Source: Phenylobacterium sp. Root700 | GTDB lineage: Bacteria > Pseudomonadota > Alphaproteobacteria > Caulobacterales > Caulobacteraceae | Assembly: GCF_001429025.1 (NCBI RefSeq) | Contig: NZ_LMHT01000031.1 | Location: 105,160 to 169,159, forward strand | Length of the DNA stretch: 64,000 nt | Direction: 5' to 3' | Part shown: piece by piece, positions 44,570 to 52,656 of the stretch | Layout of the letters: each line of letters begins with the position of its first letter | How positions within the stretch are numbered: the first letter of the stretch is position 1 | Position numbers and translations under genes: made by a program | The notes under the pieces: generated by a model | What the model was told of the DNA's origin: nothing | The model's database searches: none | The model's input: the letters and a program-made list of their open reading frames with translations, nothing else

Positions 44570-45766
44570 CTAGCTGAGCGCCTGGGCCATGCGGGCGGCG
44601 AGCTTGCGGGCCACCTCGGTCTTGGCGACCCGGTCCCAGCGCTCGATCCCGTCTGCGCTGACAATGGCCACGGCGTTGTCGTCGCCGCCCATGGTGCCGG
44701 CGATGCTGACGTCATTGGCGACGATCCAGTCGCAGCCCTTCTTGGCCAGCTTGGCCTGGGCGTAGGTCTCGACGTCGTTGGTCTCGGCTGCGAAGCCCAC
44801 CACCAGCTTCGGGCGCCGGGCGCTCGCCTGCGACAGGGTCGCCAGGATGTCGGGGTTCTCGACCAGGCTGATGGTCGGCGGACCATCGGCGCCCTTCTTC
44901 ATCTTGGTCCCGGCGGCGTTTTCCGGCCGCCAGTCGGAGACCGCCGCCACGCAGACGGCGATGTCGGCCGGCAAGGCGGCCTCGCAGGCGGCCAGCATCT
45001 GGCGGGCGGTCTCGACATCCACGCGGGTGACGCCGACCGGGGTCGGCACGGAGACCGGCCCGGCGACCAGGGTCACCTCGGCGCCCAGGTCGGCCAGGGC
45101 CTTGGCGATGGCGAAGCCCTGCTTGCCGCTGGAACGGTTGGTCAGCAGCCGCACCGGATCGATGGGTTCGGCGGTCGGTCCCGCCGTGACGATGGCGCGC
45201 TTGCCGGCCAGCGGCCGCGCCGCAGGGCCAGCCAGAGCGGCCAGGATCGCCTCGAAGATCACGGCCGGCTCGGCCATCCGGCCAAAGCCAAACTCGCCGC
45301 AGGCCATAGCCCCCTCGTCGGGTCCGACGAACGAGACGCCATCGCCCTTCAGGGTCGCCAGGTTGCGGCGCGTGGCGGCGTGCTCCCACATCCGCACATT
45401 CATGGCCGGCGCCATCAGCACCGGCTTGTCGGTGGCGAGCAGGGTGGTGGAGGCCAGGTCATTGGCGTGGCCGTTCGCGGCCTTGGCCATCAGGTCCGCC
45501 GTGGCCGGGACCACGACAACCAGGTCGGCCGAGCGCGACAGCTCGATATGGCCCATCTCGGCTTCGTCGGTCAGGGAGAAGAGCTCGGAATAGACCTTGT
45601 CCTCGCTGAGCGCGGCCAGCGACAGCGGAGTCACGAACTGGGCGCCCGCCAAGGTGAGGATCGGCCGCACCGCGACGCCCGCCTTGCGCAGCAACCGCGT
45701 CAGTTCCAGGGCCTTATAGGCGGCGATCCCGCCCCCGACGATCAGCAGAACCCGCTTGTCCGACAA
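44570..45766 (-). CDS. coaBC: Bifunctional phosphopantothenoylcysteine decarboxylase / phosphopantothenate-cysteine ligase
   Basis: It makes 4'-phosphopantetheine in coenzyme A synthesis. The N-terminal CoaC flavoprotein half shows the PAMNVRMW motif and ACGEFGFGRM with its conserved Cys. The C-terminal CoaB half shows NRSSGKQG and VENPDILA and the late KLAKKGCDWIVAND segment. A TTG start at 45766, with GAGGG nine bases upstream, gives 398 aa, the normal size. Longer frames would extend across the neighbouring promoter. In E. coli and many others this gene is next to dut; here the island separates them. Confidence 0.95.
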   Translation of the reverse strand: MSDKRVLLIVGGGIAAYKALELTRLLRKAGVAVRPILTLAGAQFVTPLSLAALSEDKVYSELFSLTDEAEMGHIELSRSADLVVVVPATADLMAKAANGHANDLASTTLLATDKPVLMAPAMNVRMWEHAATRRNLATLKGDGVSFVGPDEGAMACGEFGFGRMAEPAVIFEAILAALAGPAARPLAGKRAIVTAGPTAEPIDPVRLLTNRSSGKQGFAIAKALADLGAEVTLVAGPVSVPTPVGVTRVDVETARQMLAACEAALPADIAVCVAAVSDWRPENAAGTKMKKGADGPPTISLVENPDILATLSQASARRPKLVVGFAAETNDVETYAQAKLAKKGCDWIVANDVSIAGTMGGDDNAVAIVSADGIERWDRVAKTEVARKLAARMAQALS

Positions 45767-45881
45767 GGCTTTCAGCCCTCCTGTGAAGGTCGCTAGGTCT
45801 AGGACAAACAGGGCGGCTGGACAAACCCCTCGATCTGTTCTTAATTTGTTCTGCAACCTGACCGGGCGAGGGAGGAAATGC

Positions 45882-46409
45882 GTGGCTAAGTACAAGATAG
45901 CGTTGAGCATGGGGCTGGCCTTGATCCTGGTCGCCGCCTGCGAACGCTCCTCCGCGGTCGCCCAGAAAGACGAAGCGAGCGCCCCGACGGAGCGGCGCGA
46001 GTTCGCCTCGGCGGAGTCGCCGCGCTCCGAAGACCGGGCTCAAGAGCCCGTGCGGGAACTCGACGGCGAGCCGATCTGGTCGGCCAGCCGCCGCGGCACC
46101 GCCGAGGAAAACGCCCAGCGCGCCTTCGAGCGCAACGGCGAGACGTTCGGCGCCAGGAACCTCGACGACTTCGTGCGCAAGGCCCACGCCTTCGTCGAGA
46201 ACCCGCCGGCCGGGACCGAACGCGTCACCCGGCCGAACGGCGACACCCTGCTCTATGATCCCAAGGGCACCGTCTTCGCCGTGGTGACCAAGGCCGGCTC
46301 GCCGCGCACCATGTTCAAACCCGACGACGGCGCGGCCTATTGGCAGGAGCAGAAGACCAACATGGATCGACGTCAGGCCTCGCGCGGCGAGCGCAGCCGC
46401 GCCGAATGA
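45882..46409 (+). CDS. Putative lipoprotein of unknown function
   Basis: The 175-aa protein starts with GTG at 45882 behind a strong GGAGGAAA, and has a lipoprotein signal ending in LVAAC. After a charged linker, the segment VTRPNGDTLLYDPKGTVFAVVTKAGSPRTMF forms two or three beta strands, like a pyocin S-type or filamentous-haemagglutinin C-terminal fold, indicated here by its YDPKGTVFAV core. Such a fold is sometimes seen in proteins with a polymorphic-toxin origin, but I see no catalytic motif. The stop overlaps the next ATG, coupling it to the cupin. Confidence 0.65.
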   Translation: MAKYKIALSMGLALILVAACERSSAVAQKDEASAPTERREFASAESPRSEDRAQEPVRELDGEPIWSASRRGTAEENAQRAFERNGETFGARNLDDFVRKAHAFVENPPAGTERVTRPNGDTLLYDPKGTVFAVVTKAGSPRTMFKPDDGAAYWQEQKTNMDRRQASRGERSRAE

Positions 46410-46918
46410 CCCGCCACGTCGTTCCCGCCAACGAACTCGACTGGGACGCCGCCTTCCGCGGTCGCCACCCCTTCAACCCGGCCTCCGAGATGAGCATGAT
46501 CCGGCTAGGTGAGATGACCGGCCTCAAGCGGCTGGGCGTCAACCTGATCCGCATCCCGCCGGGCAAGGAGAGCTTCATCCCCCACGCCCACACGGTGGAG
46601 GAGGAGATGGTCTTCGTGATCGAGGGCGCCGGCGCGGTCGTGCTGGACGGCGTCTCCCACCCCATCGGCCCCGGCGATTATGTGGGTTTCCCGACCGACG
46701 GCGTGGTCCACAACCTCGTCAACACCGGGGAGAGCGACCTCCTCTACCTGACCGTCGGGGAACGCGCCCGCGCCGAGGTGGCCGACATGCCGACCATCGG
46801 CAAGACCACCATCTTCCGCAACAATCGCATGACCCTGTTCGGCCCCGACGGCATCGAGGAGCTCAGCGCCGAAGAGTGGTTCGCCAGAATGCAGATCGGC
46901 CCGCCGCCTGAGCGGTAG
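46406..46918 (+). CDS. Cupin-domain protein
   Basis: This 170-aa protein has a single conserved-barrel cupin domain. Motif 1 is seen as PHAHTVEEEMVFVIEG, with two His and a Glu, and motif 2 as GDYVGFPTDGVVHNLVN, with the third His. A metal ion is likely bound. The start at 46406 overlaps the preceding lipoprotein stop (ATGA). Related single-domain cupins act as sugar isomerases, dioxygenases or sensors, and this one cannot be placed further. It converges on ubiB with an 18-bp gap. Confidence 0.82.
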   Translation: MTRHVVPANELDWDAAFRGRHPFNPASEMSMIRLGEMTGLKRLGVNLIRIPPGKESFIPHAHTVEEEMVFVIEGAGAVVLDGVSHPIGPGDYVGFPTDGVVHNLVNTGESDLLYLTVGERARAEVADMPTIGKTTIFRNNRMTLFGPDGIEELSAEEWFARMQIGPPPER

Positions 46919-46935
46919 GGGGCCGATAGACGGGG

Positions 46936-48438
46936 TTAGAACAGCCAAGCCGCCAGCAGGAAGGTCAGGCCTGACACCGCCGCGCCGATGGCGAACCACG
47001 TCAAGGGCGAGCCCTTGGCCTCGGTGACGACCGCCGCCGGCTGCGGCGGGGTCTCCACCAAGCGAGCGAGGTTGCGCAGGGCCTCCAGGCCCTCGTCGGC
47101 GAAGCGCTTGGCGCGGGCGGCGGGGCCGAGTTCGCGCAGCATCCAGCGCCGCACCACCGGATCGGCGGCCCGCCAGATGTCGTGGTCCGGGTCGATACGG
47201 CGGGCGACGCCCTCGACCGTCATCATGGTCTTCTGCAACAGCACCAGCTGCGGCTGCAGGCGCATGTCGAACAGGGCGGTGATCTCGAACAGCTGGGTCA
47301 GGACGCGGCTCATCGAGACGTCGCCGGCCTTGCGGCCGAACACCGGCTCGCCCACCGCCCGCAGCGCCTGGGCGAAGGCCGAGACCGAATGGGTGCGCGG
47401 CACATAGCCGGCGTCGAAATGGGTCTGGGCGACCTTGTTGTAGTCGCGCTCCAGGAAACCCCAGAGGATCTCGGCGAGATAGCGCCGCTCGGCCGGAGCC
47501 AGCCGGCCGATGATGCCGAAGTCGACGGCGGTCACCTGGGCCGGGGCGGCCACGAACAGGTTCCCCTCGTGCAGGTCGGCGTGGAACACCCCGTGGTCCA
47601 AGGCCTGGGCCAGGAAGGCGCGGATCAGATTGTCGGCCAGGGCCGGGCGATCAAGACCGGGCAGCTCGAGCGCGGCGGCTTCCGACAGCGGCGTGCCGCT
47701 CGCCCACTCCTGGGTCAGGACCCGCTTGCCGACCCCGTCCCACACCACCTTGGGCGCGGACATGTAGCCGTCCTTGGCCATCACCTCGGCCAGTTCGTCG
47801 CCGCCGGCCGCCTCCAGCCGGAAATCGAGCTCCAGTTCGGTGGCCCGGATCACGGTGTCGGCCAGGGCGCGGGGCTCCAGCCGGCGCGCGGCGACCGACC
47901 AGCGCTCGGCGATCCGCGCCGCCAGGGTCAGCACCTCGGCGTCCTGCGCGACCCGATGCGCGATGCCGGGCCGCAGCACCTTCACCGCCACCCGGCGCCC
48001 GTCGATCAGGGTCGCGTCATGGGCCTGGGCCAGCGAGGCCGCCGCCACCGGATCGCCGAACCGCGAGAACAGCGCCTCGACCGGGCGGCCCAGGGTCGCC
48101 TCGACCTCGCGCCGCGCGACCTCGGTCGGGAAGGGTTCGAGCTTGTCCTTCAGCCGCGACAGATCCTCGGCGAAGGGGACGCCGAAAATGTCGGCGCGGG
48201 TCGAGAGCAGCTGGCCAAGCTTGATCGCCACCGGCCCCAGCTTCTCGAGCGATCGCGCCAGCCGTTCGCCTGGACGCCCATCACGGGCCTGACGGCCGGC
48301 GAAAACCTGCAGGCTCTTGGACAAGGCGCTGAGGCTGGGCGGATAGAGATCGTCCAGCTCGCGCGGCAACAGGGCGTCGTTACGCGCCAGCGACCACGCC
48401 GCCGCCGTCAGCCGTCCGAACGCCGCAAGGCTTCCCAT
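46936..48438 (-). CDS. ubiB: ABC1/UbiB-family atypical kinase for ubiquinone biosynthesis
   Basis: This 500-aa member of the ABC1/ADCK/UbiB family supports ubiquinone synthesis, probably by extracting or presenting lipid intermediates with ATPase activity. The N-terminal KxGQ signature appears in KLGQLLSTRAD. The kinase-like core has VAVKVLRPG, DLHEGNLF and VDFGIIGRL. The C-terminal residues AIGAAVSGLTFLLAAWLF form a membrane anchor. It lies four bases after ubiE on the same strand, so the two form one operon. The family does not phosphorylate proteins in the usual way. Confidence 0.95.
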   Translation of the reverse strand: MGSLAAFGRLTAAAWSLARNDALLPRELDDLYPPSLSALSKSLQVFAGRQARDGRPGERLARSLEKLGPVAIKLGQLLSTRADIFGVPFAEDLSRLKDKLEPFPTEVARREVEATLGRPVEALFSRFGDPVAAASLAQAHDATLIDGRRVAVKVLRPGIAHRVAQDAEVLTLAARIAERWSVAARRLEPRALADTVIRATELELDFRLEAAGGDELAEVMAKDGYMSAPKVVWDGVGKRVLTQEWASGTPLSEAAALELPGLDRPALADNLIRAFLAQALDHGVFHADLHEGNLFVAAPAQVTAVDFGIIGRLAPAERRYLAEILWGFLERDYNKVAQTHFDAGYVPRTHSVSAFAQALRAVGEPVFGRKAGDVSMSRVLTQLFEITALFDMRLQPQLVLLQKTMMTVEGVARRIDPDHDIWRAADPVVRRWMLRELGPAARAKRFADEGLEALRNLARLVETPPQPAAVVTEAKGSPLTWFAIGAAVSGLTFLLAAWLF

Positions 48439-48442
48439 GGAC

Positions 48443-49201
48443 CTAGATCGCCCAGCCGTGGTGCAGGGCCGCGACGCCGCCCGTGAAGTTGGTGTAGCCG
48501 GCGCGGCTGAAACCGGCCTTCTCGATCATGTCGACAAAGGTCCGCTGATCGGGGAAGCGGCGGATGCTCTCGACCAGGTACTGGTAGCTTTCGCGGTCCT
48601 TCAGCACGACCTGGCCGATGGCCGGGATCACCTTGAAGGAATAGGCGTCATAGGCTTTGCGCAGCGCCGCCGCCGGCGGCTGCGAAAATTCCAGGCACAG
48701 GAACCGCCCGCCCGGCTTGAGCACCCGGCGCGCCTCGCGCAGGGCCGCCGAGACGTCGGTGACGTTGCGGATGCCGAACGAGATCACATAGGCGTTGGCG
48801 CAGGCGTCCGGCAGCGGCAGGTTCTGGGCGTCGCCGACGCTCCAGGTGATCTCCGGTTCGCCGCCCTTCTGGCGGCCGGCGGCGATCATCTCGGCGTTGT
48901 AGTCGATGACCATCACCGAGGCGTCCGGGCCGCCGCGACGCTCCTGAGCGCTGCGGGCCATCTTGGCGAAGCGGCGGGCCATGTCCCCGGTGCCGCCGGC
49001 GCAGTCGATGATCACCTCGCCGGGCTGGGGATTGAGCCGCGCCGCGACCGCATCCTTCCACAGCCGGTGGACGCCGCCGCTCATCAGATCGTTCATCAGG
49101 TCGTAGCGGCTGGCGACGCGGTCGAAGACCCCGCGCACCAGGCCAGGCTTTTCAGCCGGATCGACGTCGCGGAATCCGAAGGTGGCGGCAGGTCCTGTCA
49201 T
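48443..49201 (-). CDS. ubiE: Ubiquinone/menaquinone methyltransferase
   Basis: This SAM-dependent C-methyltransferase acts in ubiquinone (and possibly menaquinone) biosynthesis. In the 252-aa protein the SAM-binding GxGxG-like loop is [10 protein letters not shown], followed by VIDYNAEMI (acidic motif II). FGIRNVTD and the later LEFSQP segment are hallmarks of UbiE. I chose the ATG at 49201; in-frame codons upstream run into the mutM promoter and gene on the other strand. It is transcribed divergently from mutM. Confidence 0.95.
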   Translation of the reverse strand: MTGPAATFGFRDVDPAEKPGLVRGVFDRVASRYDLMNDLMSGGVHRLWKDAVAARLNPQPGEVIIDCAGGTGDMARRFAKMARSAQERRGGPDASVMVIDYNAEMIAAGRQKGGEPEITWSVGDAQNLPLPDACANAYVISFGIRNVTDVSAALREARRVLKPGGRFLCLEFSQPPAAALRKAYDAYSFKVIPAIGQVVLKDRESYQYLVESIRRFPDQRTFVDMIEKAGFSRAGYTNFTGGVAALHHGWAI

Positions 49202-49288
49202 GAGAGGGGTATTAGCTCGCGCACGCGAGCCGCGCCAGCGGGGGAGGCGCGGGTTGTCGATCTGGTCACGCCATGCCACTTCAACAGC

Positions 49289-50152
49289 ATGCCCGAACTT
49301 CCCGAGGTCGAAACGGTCCGGCGCGGCCTGCAGCCGGTTCTCGAAGGCCAGCGCCTGTCGCGCGTCGAGGCGCGCCGCGCCGATCTGCGCTTCCCCTTTC
49401 CCGACGGTTTCGTCCAGCGCCTGACCGGCGCGACGATCCAGCGCCTGGAGCGGCGAGCGAAATATCTGATGGCGGTGCTCGACCGCGGCGAAACCCTGGT
49501 CATGCACCTAGGGATGAGCGGCCGTTTCGAGATCGCGCGGCCGGAAGGCTCCACCCGTCCGGGCGAATTCCATTATGCGCCCGACCCCGATCCCAAGCAC
49601 GCCCACGTGGTCTTCGAGACCGACGGCGGCGGCCGAGTCACCTATTACGATCCCCGGCGCTTTGGCTACATGGCGCTGATCGACACCGAAACCCTGGCCG
49701 AGCACCCCTGGTTCGCCGGCCTCGGCCCCGAACCGCTGTCGGAGGCCTTCAACGCCCAGCGGCTGATCGACGCCTTCGCCGGCCGCAAGCAGGGCCCCAA
49801 GACCCTGCTGCTGGACCAGCGGGTCGTGGCGGGCCTGGGCAACATCTATGTGTGCGAGGCCCTCAACCGGGCCAGGATCTCTCCGTTCAAGCCGGCCGGC
49901 GCCATCAAGCCCCGGCAGATCGAGCCGCTGGTGGGGATCATCCGCGACGTCCTGGGCGAAGCTATCGAGGCCGGCGGCTCCACATTGCGCGACTACGCCG
50001 CCGCCGACGGGGCGCTGGGTTACTTCCAGCACCGCTTCCGCGCCTATGACCGCGAGGGCCAGCCCTGCCTGAACGAAGGCTGCAACGGCGTCATCCATCG
50101 CGAGATTCAGGCCGGCCGCTCGACGTTCTTTTGCTCCACCTGCCAGAAGTGA
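49289..50152 (+). CDS. mutM: Formamidopyrimidine-DNA glycosylase
   Basis: It excises 8-oxoguanine and formamidopyrimidines from DNA with an AP-lyase step. The 287-aa protein begins [10 protein letters not shown], giving the catalytic Pro2 and Glu3 after Met removal. RRAKYLM supplies the conserved Lys, and the C-terminus has a zinc finger with C-x4-C (CLNEGC) and CSTC. The start at 49289 is fixed by the PELPE motif. It leads a small operon with a TraB/GumN lipoprotein (7-bp gap) and an enoyl-CoA hydratase. Confidence 0.97.
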   Translation: MPELPEVETVRRGLQPVLEGQRLSRVEARRADLRFPFPDGFVQRLTGATIQRLERRAKYLMAVLDRGETLVMHLGMSGRFEIARPEGSTRPGEFHYAPDPDPKHAHVVFETDGGGRVTYYDPRRFGYMALIDTETLAEHPWFAGLGPEPLSEAFNAQRLIDAFAGRKQGPKTLLLDQRVVAGLGNIYVCEALNRARISPFKPAGAIKPRQIEPLVGIIRDVLGEAIEAGGSTLRDYAAADGALGYFQHRFRAYDREGQPCLNEGCNGVIHREIQAGRSTFFCSTCQK

Positions 50153-50159
50153 CCGCCGC

Positions 50160-51032
50160 ATGTTGAAACACGCCCTGGCCGCCGTCGCCGGTCTGTTGCT
50201 CGCCGGCTGCGTCGAAACCCCGGCCCAGGCCCGTCCGCCGGTCTGGACCGTGCGCGACGCCGATTCCGAGATGGTGATCTTCGGCTCCGTCCACGTCCTG
50301 CCGCCGGGCCTGGACTGGCGGCCCGACAAGCTCAACGCGGCGCTGGCCAAGGCCGACGACCTCTGGTTCGAACTGCCCATCGACCCCGCCTCCGAGGCCA
50401 GGGTCAGCCAGCTGGCCATGAGCATGAGCCAATTGCCGGAAGGCCAGTCGCTGTCGAAGCTGCTGTCGCCGCAGAGCGCCCAGGCCTTGGCGGCCGCGGC
50501 TCAGGACCTGAACCTCAGCCTGGCGGTGCTGGACCGCTTCGAGCCCTGGTTCGCCGAGGTGATCCTGGCCACCGCCCAGTTCCGCAAGGCCGGGGCCGAC
50601 GCCAGCTCCGGCGTCGAGAAATCCATCGCCGCCAACGCGCCCGCCTCGGCCCAGCGCCGCGCCTTCGAGACCCCGGAGGAGCAGATCGCCATCTTCGACG
50701 CCGCGCCGCTCTCCGAGCAGGTCGCCTCGCTGGAGGAGACCCTGCGCGAGCTGAAGTCGAACCCGGACGCCTATGACAAGCTGATCGGCCATTGGATGAC
50801 CGGCGACCTCAAGGCCCTGGACGCCGATGCGCTGGGGCCGCTGCGCAAGGCCGCGCCCGGCCTCTACGCCCGACTGGTCACCGATCGGAACGACCGCTGG
50901 ATCGCCGAGCTGAAGACCCGGATGGCCGGTAGCGGCTCCACCGTGGTGGTGGTCGGGGTCGGGCATCTGGTCGGTGACGACGGCCTGCCCGCCCAGCTGC
51001 GCGCGCTTGGCTATTCCGTCGAGGGGCCTTAA
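50160..51032 (+). CDS. TraB/GumN-family lipoprotein
   Basis: The 290-aa protein has a lipoprotein signal with lipobox LLAGC at residues 13-17. The TraB/GumN fold follows, with IFGSVHVLP near the start and the GVGHLVGDDGLPAQL signature at the C-terminus. The family shares features with metal-dependent Tiki proteases (GxxH motifs: GSVH and GVGH are both visible). Peptidase activity has been proposed for some members, but the role here is unknown. It is tightly packed between mutM and the enoyl-CoA hydratase. Confidence 0.85.
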   Translation: MLKHALAAVAGLLLAGCVETPAQARPPVWTVRDADSEMVIFGSVHVLPPGLDWRPDKLNAALAKADDLWFELPIDPASEARVSQLAMSMSQLPEGQSLSKLLSPQSAQALAAAAQDLNLSLAVLDRFEPWFAEVILATAQFRKAGADASSGVEKSIAANAPASAQRRAFETPEEQIAIFDAAPLSEQVASLEETLRELKSNPDAYDKLIGHWMTGDLKALDADALGPLRKAAPGLYARLVTDRNDRWIAELKTRMAGSGSTVVVVGVGHLVGDDGLPAQLRALGYSVEGP

Positions 51033-51063
51033 GCCCGGTCCGACATTTCCGACGGAGACGGCC

Positions 51064-51840
51064 ATGAGCTACGAGACCCTGATCGTCGAGACCACTGACG
51101 GCGTGACCTTGATCCGCCTGAACCGGCCGCAGGCGCTGAACGCGCTGAACAGCCAGCTGCTCTCCGAGCTGTCGGCGGCGCTGGACGTCGCCGAGGCCGA
51201 CGCCGCCGTGCGTTGCCTGGTGCTGACCGGATCGGACCGCGCCTTCGCGGCCGGGGCCGACATCAAGGAGATGTCGACCAAGACCTACGCCCAGATGTTC
51301 GAGCAGGACTTCTTCGGGGCCAGCGCCCGGCGCATCGAGCAGTTCCGCAAGCCGATCATCGCCGCGGTCAGCGGCTACGCGCTCGGCGGCGGCTGCGAGC
51401 TGGCCATGCTGTGCGACTTCATCATCGCTTCCGAGAGCGCCAAGTTCGGCCAGCCGGAGATCAATCTCGGCGTCGCGCCCGGCATCGGCGGCACCCAGCG
51501 CCTGACCCGCTTTGTCGGCAAGTCCAAGGCCATGGAGATGATCCTGACCGGCCGGATGATGGATTCCGCCGAGGCCGAGCGCTCGGGCCTGGTCTCGCGC
51601 GTGGTCGCGAACGACAAGCTGATCGAGGAGGCCATGACCGCCGCGACCAAGATCGCCGGCCAGTCGCCCCTGGCGGTGAAGATGAACAAGGAGCTGGTCG
51701 AGGCGGCCTACGAGACCACCCTGGCCACCGGCGTGGCCCTAGAGCGGCGCCTGTTCCACTCGCTGTTCGCCTTTGACGACCAGAAGGAGGGCATGGCCGC
51801 CTTCATCGAGAAACGTAAACCCGACTTCAAGGGCTCCTGA
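51064..51840 (+). CDS. Enoyl-CoA hydratase
   Basis: This 258-aa crotonase-fold enzyme hydrates trans-2-enoyl-CoA to 3-hydroxyacyl-CoA. The oxyanion-hole segments are DRAFAAGADIKEM and GYALGGGCELAM. The two catalytic glutamates are the E of GGGCELA and the E of GQPEINLG, in the same arrangement as in short-chain enoyl-CoA hydratases. ATG at 51064 has GGAG close upstream. It follows the TraB-type gene by 31 bp. Short-chain substrates in fatty-acid or amino-acid breakdown are likely. Confidence 0.92.
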   Translation: MSYETLIVETTDGVTLIRLNRPQALNALNSQLLSELSAALDVAEADAAVRCLVLTGSDRAFAAGADIKEMSTKTYAQMFEQDFFGASARRIEQFRKPIIAAVSGYALGGGCELAMLCDFIIASESAKFGQPEINLGVAPGIGGTQRLTRFVGKSKAMEMILTGRMMDSAEAERSGLVSRVVANDKLIEEAMTAATKIAGQSPLAVKMNKELVEAAYETTLATGVALERRLFHSLFAFDDQKEGMAAFIEKRKPDFKGS

Positions 51841-51907
51841 CCCTTGTTCGCCAACCGCCCCGCACGGCCGACCATCAGCCTTGTGGATTAAACTCGTCGT
51901 GGGCGCA

Positions 51908-51936
51908 TTGACCCGGAGACCCGTCTCCCGTATATC
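51908..51936 (+). promoter_or_regulatory. Sigma70-like promoter of rpsT with palindromic spacer
   Basis: TTGACC at 51908-51913 and TATATC at 51931-51936 are exactly 17 bp apart, 63 bp before the rpsT start. The spacer contains the palindrome GGAGAC-CC-GTCTCC (51915-51928), a possible operator. Confidence 0.75.
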
Positions 51937-51998
51937 CGCGCCTCCGATTTACCCGCCCGAGCGAAGGTTCGGGCGCGACCCGTTTTGAGAGCTGACAC

Positions 51999-52268
51999 AT
52001 GGCCAATACGCCCGGCGCCAAGAAGGCGGTCCGCAAGATCGCACGCCGCACCGAAGTGAACAAAGCCCGCCGTTCGCGCGTGCGCACCTATCTGCGCAAG
52101 TTCGATGAGGCGGTCGCCGCCGGCGATCCCGCCGTCGCCAAGACCGCGTTCGTCCAGGCCGAGAGCGAGCTGATGCGCGCCGTGACCAAGGGCGTCGTCC
52201 ACAAGAACACGGGCTCGCGCAAAGTGTCCCGTCTGGCCGCGCAGCTTAAGAAAATGGCTGCCGCCTGA
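51999..52268 (+). CDS. rpsT: 30S ribosomal protein S20
   Basis: The 89-aa basic protein begins [26 protein letters not shown], shown here only by its A-K-K-A-V-R-K core, and continues with a helical hairpin ending in [12 protein letters not shown]. It binds 16S rRNA helices in the body of the 30S subunit. It has a strong promoter and a terminator of its own and is immediately followed by the dnaA control region, the order known from Caulobacter. Confidence 0.97.
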   Translation: MANTPGAKKAVRKIARRTEVNKARRSRVRTYLRKFDEAVAAGDPAVAKTAFVQAESELMRAVTKGVVHKNTGSRKVSRLAAQLKKMAAA

Positions 52269-52656
52269 GGTTGAAGGCCAAGCCCATGAGCTTGGCCGCT
52301 AACTTCCTGAACTACTAAGCCTTTTTGACGCACCCGCGGGTTGAAAGACCTGCGGGCGTTTTCTTTTTGCGCCGCACCTAAAGTGTTAGCGGATGCAGTG
52401 AATCTTCTCAGTTAACGGATCGTTGAAAATCGGATTCCCTTGCCCTGTGGGCGGTGGTTTTGAGTCAACGAAAATATCCGCTGGAGCCGCGAAGAATCAC
52501 CGTTGACCCCCTAACCGCCCTGACTAGGGTGACAAGTCTCAAGACGTCCTTCCATCTGATCTCGGATGAAAAAAGGCGGCGGCGGGGGCTTCGCGCTCGC
52601 CGGGTAAAGCTTTGTGTTTGCTTAACAAAGTGGTTCCGCTGCGGGGGCGCTGACGG
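52269..52656. promoter_or_regulatory. dnaA control region with GANTC cluster
   Basis: This 388-bp gap holds the rpsT terminator and then the dnaA leader. Four GANTC sites lie within 99 bp, at 52400-52404, 52433-52437, 52462-52466 and 52494-52498. A CtrA-like half-site pair TTAA-N7-TTGA (52412-52426) is one base off consensus. TTGACC (52503-52508) with TAGGGT (52525-52530) at 16-bp spacing is a weak promoter candidate. In Caulobacter, CcrM methylation of GANTC sites affects dnaA expression. Confidence 0.65.
52333..52366 (+). terminator. Rho-independent terminator after rpsT
   Basis: Nine-base arms (52333-52341 and 52348-52356, one G-U pair) enclose a 6-nt loop, and a T-rich tract follows (TTTTCTTTTT, 52359 on). 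Confidence 0.88.
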
